Counted from the stretch's first letter, positions 46,957 through 56,793 are shown. The stretch: DNA of 64,000 bases from Arthrobacter pullicola (GCF_014836875.1 NZ_JACSQC010000002.1:62001-126000); one strand, 5' to 3'. Numbers and translations: made by a program. The notes: generated by a model not told the origin, from the letters alone.

Positions 46957-48120
46957 TCAGAGCCCCAACTCGCGGGCAATAAGCATCAACTGAACCTCGG
47001 AAGTGCCTTCGCCGATTTCGAGGATCTTCGAGTCGCGGTAATGCCGTGCCACCGGGAACTCGTTGATGAAACCGTAGCCGCCAAAGACCTGGGTGGCATC
47101 CCGTGCGTTGTCCATCGCGGCCTCTCCCGCGACCAGCTTAGCCATGGCCGCCTGCGACTTAAACGGTTTGCCGGCCAGCATCCGGGCCGCGGCGTCGTAG
47201 TAGGCAAGCCGGGCAGTGTGGGCCCGGGTCTGCATCCGCGCGATCTTGAAGGCGATCGACTGATTGCTCCCGATGGGTGCGCCGAAAGCGTGGCGTTCCG
47301 ACGCGTAGCGCAGCGCCTCGTCCACGCAGCCCTGTGCGGCACCGGTGGCCAGCGCCGCGATTGCGATCCGGCCCTCGTCCAGGATCTGCAGGAAGTTGGC
47401 GAATCCGCGGCCCTCGGCTCCCAGCAGGTTCTCCTGCGGCACCCGCACATTCTCGAGGGTGAGGGGATGCGTGTCCGAGGCGTTCCAGCCCACCTTGTTG
47501 TACGCCTTCTCCACCGTGAAGCCGGGAGTTCCGGACGGGACGATGATCGTGGAGATCTGCTTGCGCACGGTTCCGTCCGGCCCTTCGGAGGTTCCGGTGA
47601 CGGCGGTGACGGTGACCAGAGAGGTGATGTCCGTGCCGGAGTTGGTGATGAACTCCTTGCTGCCGTTGATCACCCACTCCCCGTCCTCGAGGCGGGCCGT
47701 GGTCTTGGTGCCGCCGGCGTCGGAGCCTGCCTCCCGTTCGGTGAGTCCGAAGCCTGCGAGCGCGGTGCCCTCAGCCAGCGCCGGCAGCCACTGCTGCTTT
47801 TGCTCCTCGGTGCCAAAGCGGTAGATCGGCATGGCGCCGAGGGAGACACCGGCTTCCAGGGTGATGGCCACGGACTGGTCCACCCGGGCCAGCTGTTCCA
47901 GGGCCAGGGCCAGGGCAAAGTAGTCGCCGCCCATACCGCCGTATTCTTCGGGGAACGGGAGGCCGAACAGGCCCATCTCCCCCATCTGCGCCACCACCTT
48001 GTAGGGGAAGCTGTGTTCCTCGTCGTGCCTGGCGGAAACCGGGGCAACCACCTCGTCGGCAAATTCCCGGACCGTGTCCGATAGAGCCTGGTGTTCCTCA
48101 CTGAGTTCAAAGTCCGGCAT
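46957..48120 (-). CDS. Acyl-CoA dehydrogenase (branched-chain type)
   Basis: A 387-residue FAD enzyme. F-G-L-T-E-R-E-A-G-S-D and the C-terminal QVFGGYGFINEFPVARHYRD motif are normal. A glutamate is present in I-G-E-G-T-S-E-V, the MCAD/SCAD base position, while classical isovaleryl-CoA dehydrogenases have Ala/Gly there and a base in another helix. By locus it should oxidise isovaleryl-CoA (M. tuberculosis FadE19 position), but 2-methylbutyryl- or isobutyryl-CoA are possible. It is in one operon with the carboxylase, 15 bp after its biotin subunit. Confidence 0.9.
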   Translation of the reverse strand: MPDFELSEEHQALSDTVREFADEVVAPVSARHDEEHSFPYKVVAQMGEMGLFGLPFPEEYGGMGGDYFALALALEQLARVDQSVAITLEAGVSLGAMPIYRFGTEEQKQQWLPALAEGTALAGFGLTEREAGSDAGGTKTTARLEDGEWVINGSKEFITNSGTDITSLVTVTAVTGTSEGPDGTVRKQISTIIVPSGTPGFTVEKAYNKVGWNASDTHPLTLENVRVPQENLLGAEGRGFANFLQILDEGRIAIAALATGAAQGCVDEALRYASERHAFGAPIGSNQSIAFKIARMQTRAHTARLAYYDAAARMLAGKPFKSQAAMAKLVAGEAAMDNARDATQVFGGYGFINEFPVARHYRDSKILEIGEGTSEVQLMLIARELGL

Positions 48121-48135
48121 GCCCTGCTCCTTCGG

Positions 48136-50226
48136 TTAGGTGTGCGGTTCCGCGGCCGGGTCCAGGCCCACCGGGGCTGGGGGCTGGGGTGGTGCAGCAG
48201 CGGGGGAAACCGTGGCCAGTACCTGCCCGGCTTTGACCAGGTCCCCGGGACGCAGGGTCATGGCCACGGTGCCGGCCACAGGCGCGGTGAGCTGATGTTC
48301 CATCTTCATGGCTTCCACGCTGAGCAGCGCCTGGCCTGCCTCAACGGTGTCCCCGTTCCCGACGGCGACGCTCACAACGGTGCCGGGCATCGGCGAGCGC
48401 AGGACGGGATCAGCGGCTCCTGCGGCCCGTTCGGCCGAAGCCAGGGACGCGCGCAGGCGTTCCCTGCGGTCCGGCAGCTCCAGGACCGCGGTAAAGCCGT
48501 TCCTGGAGGTCCAGAGCGCCTGACCGGGCCCGGACTGCGGGCCCGAGCCGGGGTTCGCTGCGGCACTGAACCGGAGGGAATGGACGACGCCGTCCAGCAC
48601 CAGCCGTGCCCGGCTCCCGTCCACGTGCAGGGCGGCGCCGCGTGCCCCTGTCCCGTCGATGCGCACTTCCGCTGCGTCAGGGGTGCCGGTGAGCTCCACC
48701 GTGTGCAGGGTGCCGCCCGCGGTCACGGCGACAGTCAGCGGCCGTGCTCCGCCGATGCGCCAGCCATCGGCCCGCTGCCACGGAGAACCGGCTGGCTGCC
48801 CGTGGTTCTGCAGCGCAGCGAGCCGGAACAGGGCGGCGGCAGCCAGTTCGACGTCGTCCGGTGCCTGGAAGTGCAGGTCCGGAAGCCGGCGCTCGATCAG
48901 CGTGGTGTCCAGGTTCCCCGCTTGGACATCCGGATCGGCGAGCAGCAGCCGCAGGTATTCGATGTTGGTGCCGATGCCCAGGATCACCGTTTCGGCGAGC
49001 GCCGCGTCCAGCCGGGCCAGCGCCTGCCGCCGGTCCGGCCCCCAGGCGATGACCTTGGCCAGCATCGGGTCGTAGCTGGCGGACACCCGCTGGCCTTCGA
49101 TCAGCCCGGAGTCGGTGCGCACCCCGTCCCCGGCAGCTTCGTGCAGGAGCTGCACCGTCCCGGCGGTGGGGAGGAATCCCTGGGCCGGGTCTTCGGCATA
49201 CACGCGGGCTTCCACGGCGTGGCCGGTCAGCCGGACATCCTCCTGGGTCAAACCGAGCTGCTCTCCGGCGGCGATGCGGACCTGCCATTCGACCAGGTCG
49301 ATACCGGTGACCATTTCGGTGACCGGGTGTTCCACCTGCAGCCGGGTGTTCATCTCCATAAAGAAGAACTCATCCGGGGTCTCTCCGGAGACCAGGAACT
49401 CCACGGTGCCAGCCCCGGTGTATTCCACCGAGCGGGCAGCCTCGCAGGCGGCCGCTCCGATCCGGCCGCGGGTGGCCTCATCGAGCAGGACCGACGGTGC
49501 TTCCTCAATGACCTTCTGGTGCCGCCGCTGCAGCGAACACTCGCGTTCGCCCAGATGGATCACGTTGCCGTGGGTGTCCGCGAGGACCTGCACCTCGATG
49601 TGGCGCGGGGTGGGCACCAGCCGTTCCAGGAAGAGGGTGTCATCGCCGAAGGCCGAGGCTGCTATCCGGCGGGCGGAGGCCAGGGCAGCCGGGAGCCCGC
49701 CGGGTGTGTTCACCGCCTGCATGCCCTTCCCGCCGCCGCCGGCCGAAGGTTTGATCAGCAGCGGATAGCCGACCCGCCCGGCGGCCGCGGTCAGGTCCGC
49801 GTCGGTGAGTCCGGGTTCGGCGACGCCGGGGATCACCGGGACGCCGTAGCCGGCCACATGGTTCTTGGACCGGATTTTGTCCCCCATGAGCTCCAGCGCT
49901 TTCACACCGGGACCGATGAAGGTAATCCCGTTCTCCTGCAGCAGGCGGGCAAAAGCGGAATTTTCGCTCAGGAAGCCGTAGCCCGGGTGCACGGCCTGCG
50001 CGCCGGAGAGCCGGCAGGCGGCCAGCACGGCGCCGGCGTCAAGGTAGCTCCGCCGCGGATCGGCCGGACCCAGCCGGATGGCTGTGTCAGCTTCGCGCAC
50101 GTGCCGGGCATCGGCGTCGTCGTCGCTGTAGACGGCAACGGTCCGCAGCCCCAGCCGCTTCAGCGTGCGGAGAATGCGGCAGGCGATTTCGCCGCGGTTG
50201 GCCACCAATACGGTTTCGAAAGTCAC
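48136..50226 (-). CDS. Acyl-CoA carboxylase biotin-carrying alpha subunit
   Basis: A 696-residue three-part subunit: biotin carboxylase ([11 protein letters not shown] start; ATP-grasp [19 protein letters not shown]), a linking domain, and a C-terminal biotinyl domain with E-A-M-K-M-E-H near residue 640. With the beta subunit it carboxylates 3-methylcrotonyl-CoA by context. The GTG at 50226 lies 4 bp after the beta-subunit stop. It corresponds to AccA1 (Rv2501c) of M. tuberculosis. Confidence 0.95.
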   Translation of the reverse strand: MTFETVLVANRGEIACRILRTLKRLGLRTVAVYSDDDADARHVREADTAIRLGPADPRRSYLDAGAVLAACRLSGAQAVHPGYGFLSENSAFARLLQENGITFIGPGVKALELMGDKIRSKNHVAGYGVPVIPGVAEPGLTDADLTAAAGRVGYPLLIKPSAGGGGKGMQAVNTPGGLPAALASARRIAASAFGDDTLFLERLVPTPRHIEVQVLADTHGNVIHLGERECSLQRRHQKVIEEAPSVLLDEATRGRIGAAACEAARSVEYTGAGTVEFLVSGETPDEFFFMEMNTRLQVEHPVTEMVTGIDLVEWQVRIAAGEQLGLTQEDVRLTGHAVEARVYAEDPAQGFLPTAGTVQLLHEAAGDGVRTDSGLIEGQRVSASYDPMLAKVIAWGPDRRQALARLDAALAETVILGIGTNIEYLRLLLADPDVQAGNLDTTLIERRLPDLHFQAPDDVELAAAALFRLAALQNHGQPAGSPWQRADGWRIGGARPLTVAVTAGGTLHTVELTGTPDAAEVRIDGTGARGAALHVDGSRARLVLDGVVHSLRFSAAANPGSGPQSGPGQALWTSRNGFTAVLELPDRRERLRASLASAERAAGAADPVLRSPMPGTVVSVAVGNGDTVEAGQALLSVEAMKMEHQLTAPVAGTVAMTLRPGDLVKAGQVLATVSPAAAPPQPPAPVGLDPAAEPHT

Positions 50227-50230
50227 GGGG

Positions 50231-51835
50231 TCACATCCGGAAGAGGCCGAAGGAGGTTGCGGGCAGCGGAGCATTGGCGCAGACGTCCAGGGCCAGGCCC
50301 AGGACGGTGCGGGTGTCCTGCGGGTCGATGATCCCGTCGTCCCAGAGCCGTGCCGTGGAGTAGTAGGGGCTGCCCTGGGCCTCATAGTCCTTCCGGATCG
50401 GTTCGCGGAAGGCTTCCTCCTCCTCCGCGCTCCATTCCCCGCCCCGGGATTCCACTGAGTCCCGGCGCACCGTCGCCAGCACGGCGGAGGCCTGGTTTCC
50501 GCCCATCACGGAGATCCGGGCGGCCGGCCACATCCACAGGAACCGCGGCGAGTAGGCCCGTCCACACATCGAATAGTTCCCCGCACCGAAGGACCCGCCG
50601 ACCACCACCGTCAGTTTCGGAACCCGGCAGGTAGCGACGGCGGTGACCATCTTGGCGCCGTGGCGGGCGATTCCCCCGGCCTCGTAGTCCCGGCCGACCA
50701 TAAAGCCGGAGATGTTCTGCAGGAAGATCAGCGGGATGCCGCGCTGGTCGCAGAGTTCGATGAAGTGTGCGCCTTTCTGCGCGGATTCGCTGAACAGGAC
50801 TCCGTTGTTCGCGACGATTCCCACCCGGTGCCCGTGCAGCCGGGCGAAGCCGGTCACCAGGGTGGTTCCGAATTCCTTTTTGAACTCGTGGAATTCGCTG
50901 CCGTCCGTGAGGCGGGCGATGATCTCCCGCACGTCGTAGGGGGTTTGCAGGTCAGCGGGCACGGCGCCGTAGAGGCCTGCCGGATCGACGGCGGGCTCCA
51001 CCGAGGGCTCCGGGTTCCAGGCCCGTTCCGGGGCCGGGAAGGTCTCAGCGATGTTGCGCACGATTTCCAGGGCGTGGGCGTCGTTTTCGGCCAGATGGTC
51101 CGTCACCCCTGAAATCCGGGAGTGCAGTTCCCCGCCGCCGAGCTCCTCCGCGGTGACGACTTCCCCGATCGCGGCCTTCACCAGGGGCGGACCGCCCAGG
51201 AAAATGGTGCCCTGATTCCGGACGATGACGGTTTCATCACTCATGGCCGGGACATAGGCACCGCCTGCGGTGCAGGAACCCAGGACGGCGGCGATCTGCG
51301 GGATTTTCGCGGCGGACATGCGGGCCTGGTTGTAGAAGATCCGGCCGAAGTGCTCCCGGTCCGGGAACACCTCGTCCTGCAGGGGCAGGAAGGCGCCGCC
51401 GGAATCCACCAGGTAAATACACGGCAGCCGGTTCTCCAGTGCAATTTCCTGCGCCCGAAGGTGCTTTTTTACCGTCAGCGGGTAGTAGGTTCCGCCTTTG
51501 ACCGTGGCGTCGTTGGACAGCACCATCACGTGCCTGCCGTGGACCAGCCCGATTCCGGCGATCAGCCCTGCGCCCGGGCATTCGTCCCCGTACATGCCGT
51601 TGGCTGCCAGCGGTGCGATCTCCAGGAACGGGCTGCCGTCGTCGAGCAGCATTTCCACCCGTTCCCGGGGAAGCAGTTTCCCCCGCCCGGTGTGACGTTC
51701 ACGCGACCGGGCCGGACCACCCTGGGCGGTTTCGGCGAGCAGTTTGCGCAGTTCCCCGGCGAGGATCCGCTGGGCCGAATCATTGGCTGCGTAGGACGCC
51801 GAGGCGGCATCCACACCGGTAACAAGGGTCTCCAT
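50231..51835 (-). CDS. Acyl-CoA carboxylase carboxyltransferase beta subunit
   Basis: A 534-residue crotonase-fold carboxyltransferase. Two tandem domains carry the oxyanion [11 protein letters not shown] (N-half) and the [14 protein letters not shown] (C-half), as in methylcrotonyl-CoA carboxylase beta subunits. The ATG has an AAAGGAAG site. It is the first gene of the minus-strand operon and is divergent from the TetR gene across the double operator. Confidence 0.95.
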   Translation of the reverse strand: METLVTGVDAASASYAANDSAQRILAGELRKLLAETAQGGPARSRERHTGRGKLLPRERVEMLLDDGSPFLEIAPLAANGMYGDECPGAGLIAGIGLVHGRHVMVLSNDATVKGGTYYPLTVKKHLRAQEIALENRLPCIYLVDSGGAFLPLQDEVFPDREHFGRIFYNQARMSAAKIPQIAAVLGSCTAGGAYVPAMSDETVIVRNQGTIFLGGPPLVKAAIGEVVTAEELGGGELHSRISGVTDHLAENDAHALEIVRNIAETFPAPERAWNPEPSVEPAVDPAGLYGAVPADLQTPYDVREIIARLTDGSEFHEFKKEFGTTLVTGFARLHGHRVGIVANNGVLFSESAQKGAHFIELCDQRGIPLIFLQNISGFMVGRDYEAGGIARHGAKMVTAVATCRVPKLTVVVGGSFGAGNYSMCGRAYSPRFLWMWPAARISVMGGNQASAVLATVRRDSVESRGGEWSAEEEEAFREPIRKDYEAQGSPYYSTARLWDDGIIDPQDTRTVLGLALDVCANAPLPATSFGLFRM

Positions 51836-51885
51836 CGACTTCCTTTGGTTTCACCGCGTGGGAACCTGCGTCAGTGCCGACGCCG

Positions 51886-51901
51886 GTTAATGACCACTAA
51901 C
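51886..51901. promoter_or_regulatory. TetR operator, left copy
   Basis: GTTAATGACCACTAAC, a 16-bp palindrome with only transition-type mismatches (GTTA-R-TG-R-Y-CA-Y-TAAC pattern), between the divergent carboxylase and TetR genes. Confidence 0.75.
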
Positions 51902-51910
51902 CCAAATTAG

Positions 51911-51926
51911 GTTAGTGGCTATTAAC
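51911..51926. promoter_or_regulatory. TetR operator, right copy
   Basis: GTTAGTGGCTATTAAC, the inverted form of the left site; the centres are 25 bp apart. Together the two sites form a 41-bp inverted repeat (51886-51926). Confidence 0.75.
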
Positions 51927-51981
51927 TGACCTGTCCACCACAATGGAGGAGTTGCCCATACAGGACCGCGGAAAGGCAGGC

Positions 51982-52596
51982 ATGGAAGTCACCAAGACCA
52001 CCCCGCGCACCACAACCGGCCGCAGCGCGGCCAAGGCGTCGCGCCGTGCCGCCATGCTCGACGCCGCTGCGTCGCTGTTCGCGGAGCGCGGCTACAACGG
52101 TGTCTCAATCGAAGAACTCGGCGCGGCCGCCGGGGTCAGCGGACCGGCCGTGTACCGCCACTTCAGCGGTAAGCCGGCGGTGCTGGCCGCCCTGCTGATC
52201 GGCGTGAGCAAGGATCTGCTGGAGGGCGGGACCGCCGTCGTCGCCGAATCGGGCACAGCCGAGGACGCCCTGACCGGACTGATCGAATTCCAGGTGGACT
52301 TCGCTCTGCGCCAGTCCAACGTGATCCGGGTCCAGGACCGGGACCTGGCCAGCCTGCCGGAAGAGGACGAGCGCACGGTCCGCCAGCTCCAGCGCCAGTA
52401 CATCGAGGTGTGGGTGGACGCCATTTCCGCTCTGCACCCCGACTCCGGCCTGCCGCTGCTTCGCCACCGCGCCCAGGCCGTGTTCGGCCTGATCAACTCC
52501 ACATCCCACACCCTGACCAGCAAAACCACCGCCAGGGAGACAGTGCGGCTCCGTGCCCTGCTGGAACGAATGGCGTGGGCGGCACTGAATGCCTAG
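51982..52596 (+). CDS. TetR-family transcriptional regulator
   Basis: A 204-residue regulator. The N-terminal HTH is clear (AAASLFAERGYNGVSIEELGAAAGVSGPAVYRHFSGK). The C-terminal domain carries the ligand pocket. The ATG at 51982 follows an AAAGGCAGG ribosome site; an ATG at 51943 would add 13 residues. It is divergent from the acyl-CoA carboxylase operon and corresponds in position to M. tuberculosis Rv2506, so it likely represses this operon in the absence of a branched acyl-CoA or related ligand (inference). Confidence 0.92.
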   Translation: MEVTKTTPRTTTGRSAAKASRRAAMLDAAASLFAERGYNGVSIEELGAAAGVSGPAVYRHFSGKPAVLAALLIGVSKDLLEGGTAVVAESGTAEDALTGLIEFQVDFALRQSNVIRVQDRDLASLPEEDERTVRQLQRQYIEVWVDAISALHPDSGLPLLRHRAQAVFGLINSTSHTLTSKTTARETVRLRALLERMAWAALNA

Positions 52597-53101
52597 TACG
52601 CTGGACAAAACACCCCGAGCAGAAAGACCTGCCGTGATTGAGCTTCGTGCCGTTGTTCCAGCCGATCTGGATGAATTCTTCAACCATCAGCTGGACCCGG
52701 GCGCCAACCATATGGCCGCCTTCGCCGCCAAAAATCCGTCAGACCGGGGCGTCTTCGACCTCCACTGGCAGCAAATCCTCAGCGATCCTTCGATTACCGT
52801 CCGCACCATCGTGGCCGACGGCGACGTAGTGGGATCCATCCTGGCCTACCGCGAGGGCGACGTCCCGGAGATCAGCTACTGGATCGACCGCTCCCGCTGG
52901 GGACAGGGCATTACGACGGCGGCCGTGGGCCTCTTCCTCGAAGAATTCCCTGAGCGTCCGGTCCGGGCACGCGCCGTCGCAGACAACGTCAGCTCCATCC
53001 GCATCCTGGAACGCTACGGTTTCAAGATGATCGGCGAGGAGCGCAGCTTTGCCAACGCCCGCGGTGCCGTGGTCCGGGAACTGGAACTCGAGCTGGCCTA
53101 G
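52589..53101 (+). CDS. GNAT acetyltransferase
   Basis: A 170-residue GNAT protein of the RimJ-like group. The S-Y-W-I-D-R-S-R-W-G-Q-G-I-T-T-A-A motif binds acetyl-CoA and N-V-S-S-I-R-I-L-E-R-Y-G-F closes the fold. The ATG at 52589 overlaps the TetR stop by 8 bp; a GTG at 52634 is an alternative start that begins at the conserved core (V-I-E-L-R). Substrate unknown. Confidence 0.88.
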   Translation: MPSTLDKTPRAERPAVIELRAVVPADLDEFFNHQLDPGANHMAAFAAKNPSDRGVFDLHWQQILSDPSITVRTIVADGDVVGSILAYREGDVPEISYWIDRSRWGQGITTAAVGLFLEEFPERPVRARAVADNVSSIRILERYGFKMIGEERSFANARGAVVRELELELA

Positions 53102-53123
53102 GCCTGCCGGAAGCACTGCGGAC

Positions 53124-53160
53124 AAGGCCCGTTCCCACGGTTAGCGTGGGAACGGGCCTT
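53124..53160. terminator. Bidirectional terminator between GNAT and bkdC
   Basis: AAGGCCCGTTCCCACG and its exact complement around a 5-nt loop (16-bp stem), followed by TTCCGCTTT on the plus strand; sits between convergent genes. Confidence 0.9.
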
Positions 53161-53178
53161 CCGCTTTCCGGGGTCCGG

Positions 53179-54510
53179 CTAGGTCATCGCCAGCACCATG
53201 GCCGGTTCGGCCAGCACGTCTGCGATGTCGCGCAGGAACAGTGAGGCTTCTGCCCCGTCCACCAGCCGGTGGTCGAAGGACAGGCTGAGCGTCGTCACCT
53301 GCCGCAGCGCAATGCCACCCTCATACTCCCAGGGCTGGCTCCGTACCGCGCCCAGGGCCAGGATGGCGGCCTCCCCCGGATTCAGGATCGGAGTTCCGGC
53401 GTCCACCCCAAACACGCCGACATTGGAGATGGAGACCGTGCCGCCGGAGAGCGCGGCCGGAGGGGTCCGGCCATCCCGGGCGGTACCGACAAGATCTGAA
53501 ATCGCCAGCGCCAGTTCGCGCAGACCCAGGTCCTGTGCGTCCTTGATATTGGGAACCAGCAGGCCCCGGGGCGTCGCCGCCGCGATGCCGAGGTTCACAT
53601 AGCGGTAACGGATGATCTCCCTGGCCTCCCCATCCCAGCGGGCGTTCAGGCCCGGATGCCGCTGGAGTGCCAGGCAGACTGCCTTGGCGGCCAGGACCAG
53701 CGGAGTCAGCCGGACACCGTCAAATTCCCGGCGGGACTTCAGTTTCGTCAACAGGTTCATTGACCCCGTAACGTCCAAGGTGAGGAAAACCGTGGCATGC
53801 GGAGCCGTAAAGGCACTGCTAACCATCGCCGCCGCCGTGTGTTTCCGGATTCCGGAAACCGGGATACGTTCCTCGCGGGCTTGCCCCAAATGCGGAGCGT
53901 CTTCGACGACGGCCTGCCCGGGGGCGGCCGGTCTCTCCGTGCTGTCCGTGCTGCTGACCCGCTGCACGGCAGCTTCCACATCTGAGCGCAGGATCCTGCC
54001 GTCCGGTCCGGTCCCCGTCACGAGGGCCAGGTCGATTCCGAGGTCACGGGCCAGTTTCCGTACGGGCGGGGTGGAGCGCGGCCGTTCCAAGAGCGGTTGG
54101 ACGGCTGAGGCCGGTTGGACGGCTAAGGCCGGCTGGACGGCTGAATCCGGTTGTACCTTCACCAGTCCCGGGCGGGGTTTTCGGGCCGGGCGTCCGGCCG
54201 ATTCCGGCTCGGCACCGTATCCCACCAGGGTCGGCTGCCGGCGCGGCGCCTTGGCGGCGGGCTCCTCCGGGTCCGGGATGTCGAAGGAGATGATGGTCGA
54301 CCCCACCTCCACGACGGTTCCCGGCAGCTCGTGCAGGCGGGCCACCACACCGGCAAAGGGAGACGGCAGCTCCACCACGGCCTTAGCGGTTTCCACTTCC
54401 GCGATGACCTGGTTCAGCGCCACCGCCTGTCCCTCCGCCACCCGCCAGCTGAGAATCTCGGATTCGGTCAGGCCCTCCCCCAGGTCCGGCAGCCGGAATT
54501 CGCGGATCAT
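53179..54510 (-). CDS. bkdC: Branched-chain 2-oxoacid dehydrogenase E2
   Basis: The 443-residue dihydrolipoyl acyltransferase core. The lipoyl domain has Lys43 in V-E-T-A-K-A, then a long linker with three 6-residue S/L-A-V-Q-P-A repeats, a peripheral-subunit-binding domain (~150-185) and the catalytic domain with D-H-R-L-V-D-G (His414). The ATG overlaps the bkdB stop as ATGA. Corresponds to BkdC (Rv2495c). Confidence 0.95.
   Translation of the reverse strand: MIREFRLPDLGEGLTESEILSWRVAEGQAVALNQVIAEVETAKAVVELPSPFAGVVARLHELPGTVVEVGSTIISFDIPDPEEPAAKAPRRQPTLVGYGAEPESAGRPARKPRPGLVKVQPDSAVQPALAVQPASAVQPLLERPRSTPPVRKLARDLGIDLALVTGTGPDGRILRSDVEAAVQRVSSTDSTERPAAPGQAVVEDAPHLGQAREERIPVSGIRKHTAAAMVSSAFTAPHATVFLTLDVTGSMNLLTKLKSRREFDGVRLTPLVLAAKAVCLALQRHPGLNARWDGEAREIIRYRYVNLGIAAATPRGLLVPNIKDAQDLGLRELALAISDLVGTARDGRTPPAALSGGTVSISNVGVFGVDAGTPILNPGEAAILALGAVRSQPWEYEGGIALRQVTTLSLSFDHRLVDGAEASLFLRDIADVLAEPAMVLAMT
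54095..54148 (-). repeat. bkdC: 18-bp tandem repeat, three copies, in the bkdC linker
   Basis: Units beginning GGTTGGACGGCT, GGTTGGACGGCT and GGCTGGACGGCT have an 18-bp period and encode A-V-Q-P hexapeptides in the flexible lipoyl-domain linker. Confidence 0.9.
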
Positions 54511-55529
54511 CCCTGCACTCCTTCCAGGACTGCCGTCCGGTCCAGGGAATTGGGCCGGCGCATTACCCGGTCCACTCCGTCCAGGATCCGGTCCAGATCC
54601 GGAAGATGGTGTTTCTCCAGCCGTGCCGGCGGGTATGGAATGTCGAACCCGGTCACGCGGACCGGTGCATGTTCCAGGTAGTCGAAGCAGCGCTCGGTGA
54701 TGCTTGCGGCGATCTCCGCGCCCAGCCCGCCGGACTGGGCTGCCTCGTGGGTGACCACCAGCCGGCCGGTCTTCCGCACGGAGGCCTCCACGGCGTCGTA
54801 GTCTATGGGCGCCAGCGAGCGCAGGTCGATCACTTCCACGGAGACGCCGTCATCCTGCGCCGCGGCGGCCGCGTCCAGGGCGGTCATCACCAGCGGACCG
54901 TAGGCCACCAGTGTCACGTCGGTGCCCGGCGCAGCTATCCTGGCGGCGCCCATCGGGAGGGCACCGTCCAGCGTCAGGTCCACCTCTGCCTTGGTGTGAT
55001 AGCGGCGCTTGGGTTCGAAGTAAAGGACTGGATCATCGCACTCAACCGCCTGGCGGATCATGGTGTAGGCGTCCTGCGGGTTCGAAACGCTGATTACCCG
55101 CAGCCCGGACGTGTGCGTGAAATAGGCTTCGGGAGACTCCGAATGGTGCTCCGGGGATCCGATGCCGCCGCCGAAGGGCACCCGGATGGTCAGCGGCAGT
55201 TTCACCGCTCCACGCGTGCGGTAGTGCATCTTGGCCACCTGCGAAACAATCTGGTCGAACGCCGGATAGATGAATCCATCAAACTGGATTTCCACCACCG
55301 GCCGATACCCGCGGTACGCGAGCCCGACGGCGGTCCCCATAATCCCGGACTCCGCCAGGGGGGTGTCGATCACCCGGCGGGGTCCGAATTCGGCCTGCAG
55401 GCCGTCAGTGATCCGGAAGACGCCCCCCAGCCTGCCGATGTCCTCGCCCATCAGGACAACTTTTGGATCCCCCGCCAGGGCATCGCGCAGGCCGGCCGTG
55501 ATGGCGCGGCCAAAGGTCATGCTGGTCAT
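54507..55529 (-). CDS. bkdB: Branched-chain 2-oxoacid dehydrogenase E1 beta
   Basis: The 340-residue E1 beta subunit. The TPP-binding GEDIGRLGG-type N-terminus, R-G-Y-R-P-V-V-E-I-Q-F-D-G-F and V-I-D-L-R-S-L-A-P-I-D motifs are normal. The ATG at 55529 overlaps the bkdA stop (ATGA) and has an AAGGAAG site. With E1 alpha it decarboxylates branched 2-oxoacids from Leu, Ile and Val. Confidence 0.95.
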   Translation of the reverse strand: MTSMTFGRAITAGLRDALAGDPKVVLMGEDIGRLGGVFRITDGLQAEFGPRRVIDTPLAESGIMGTAVGLAYRGYRPVVEIQFDGFIYPAFDQIVSQVAKMHYRTRGAVKLPLTIRVPFGGGIGSPEHHSESPEAYFTHTSGLRVISVSNPQDAYTMIRQAVECDDPVLYFEPKRRYHTKAEVDLTLDGALPMGAARIAAPGTDVTLVAYGPLVMTALDAAAAAQDDGVSVEVIDLRSLAPIDYDAVEASVRKTGRLVVTHEAAQSGGLGAEIAASITERCFDYLEHAPVRVTGFDIPYPPARLEKHHLPDLDRILDGVDRVMRRPNSLDRTAVLEGVQG

Positions 55530-56677
55530 CGCAGGCTTCCTTCCGTGACGCTCCCCATCATGGCGAGGTATTGCCGGTAGTGCTCCTGCTGGCGGTCCAG
55601 CCAACTGTTAGGTGCCGAGTAGACGTGCGCAAAAACGTCCATGGGCGCCGGCTCGGGCATCCCCGTGCAGGCGTCCCGAAGCTCCCGGGCCAGCGCATCG
55701 GCGTCGCGGTCCACGGCCGCCCGGAAGGCGCCGTCGAACTCCCCCTCGGATTCCAGCAGCGCGGCGATCCGGCTGATCGGATCCTTCGCCTGCCAATCCA
55801 GAAGCTCGGCCGGGTTCCGGTAGCGGGTCGGATCGTCCGCGGTGGTGTGCGGCCCCATCCGGTAGGTGACCGCCTCGATGAAGGTGGGTCCTCCCCCGCT
55901 GCGCGCCCGGTCCAGCGCTTCCCGGGTGGCAGCCAGCGTAGCCAGGACGTCATTGCCGTCCACCCGGATGGACGGAATGCCGAAGCCCGGTGCCCGGTTG
56001 GCGACCGGGATCTGCGCCTGCAGTCCCACGGGTTCGGAGATGGCCCATTGGTTGTTCTGGCAGAAGAAGATCACCGGTGCCTGGAAGCTCGCAGCGAAAA
56101 CCATGGCCTCGTTGACATCTCCCTGGCTGGTGGCGCCGTCGCCGAAGTAGCTGATGGCGGCGTCGTCCAGCCCGTCCTGGCGGATGCCCATGGCGTAGCC
56201 GGTGGCGTGCAGGGCCTGCGCACCAATGATCACTTGGGTGGGTGCCATGTTCACGGAAAACGGATCCCAGCCGGCAGCGGCATTGCCGCGCCAGACCCGC
56301 ATCAGATCTTCGAAGCCCACGCCGCGGACGAACGCCACAGCGTTCTCGCGGTAGCTGCTGAAGACAAAGTCGGATGGCCGCAGCGCCCGGGCCGAGCCTA
56401 TCTGGGCTGCTTCCTGCCCGAGGAGCGGAGGCCAGAGGCCCAGTTCACCCTGCCGCTGCAGGGATGTGGCCTCGGTGTCGATCCGTCTGACCAGGACCAT
56501 ATCCCGGTACAGGCCGCGGAGCGCCCCGGCATCAATGTCCTCGACCCAGCGGTCGTAGAGGGCGTCACGGATGCGGGAGCCATCGGGGCGGATGAGCTGG
56601 AGGTACGGGTCGTGCGGTTCCGTCCCGGTGTTTTCGGGATGGTCCGCCGGGATATGCAGGGACACTTTGATACGCAT
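55526..56677 (-). CDS. bkdA: Branched-chain 2-oxoacid dehydrogenase E1 alpha
   Basis: The 383-residue E1 alpha subunit. The TPP motif GDGATSQGDVNEA...N-N-Q is intact and the phosphorylation-loop region (Y-R-M-G-P-H-T-T-A-D-D-P-T-R-Y) is conserved. The ATG at 56677 is directly preceded by GGAAGG with no spacing, so the GTG at 56665 (12 nt further) may be the real start. It heads the bkdABC operon and is divergent from the Lrp gene. Confidence 0.95.
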   Translation of the reverse strand: MRIKVSLHIPADHPENTGTEPHDPYLQLIRPDGSRIRDALYDRWVEDIDAGALRGLYRDMVLVRRIDTEATSLQRQGELGLWPPLLGQEAAQIGSARALRPSDFVFSSYRENAVAFVRGVGFEDLMRVWRGNAAAGWDPFSVNMAPTQVIIGAQALHATGYAMGIRQDGLDDAAISYFGDGATSQGDVNEAMVFAASFQAPVIFFCQNNQWAISEPVGLQAQIPVANRAPGFGIPSIRVDGNDVLATLAATREALDRARSGGGPTFIEAVTYRMGPHTTADDPTRYRNPAELLDWQAKDPISRIAALLESEGEFDGAFRAAVDRDADALARELRDACTGMPEPAPMDVFAHVYSAPNSWLDRQQEHYRQYLAMMGSVTEGSLR

Positions 56678-56745
56678 CCTTCCGTGGTGGAACCCCGGGG
56701 GTGTTGGGGTCCAAACCTGTGGCCGGGCGGCGTTGCCCAGATAAG

Positions 56746-56761
56746 TGTGACCCTACTCACA
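56746..56761. promoter_or_regulatory. Perfect CRP-type operator between bkdA and the Lrp gene
   Basis: TGTGACCCTACTCACA matches TGTGA-N6-TCACA exactly, extended to GTGTGA/TCACAC (56745-56762). Its centre is ~77 nt upstream of bkdA and ~92 nt upstream of the Lrp gene. Confidence 0.75.
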
Positions 56762-56793
56762 CCGGGCATGCCGTACAACTGTGCGCGCTCGGA

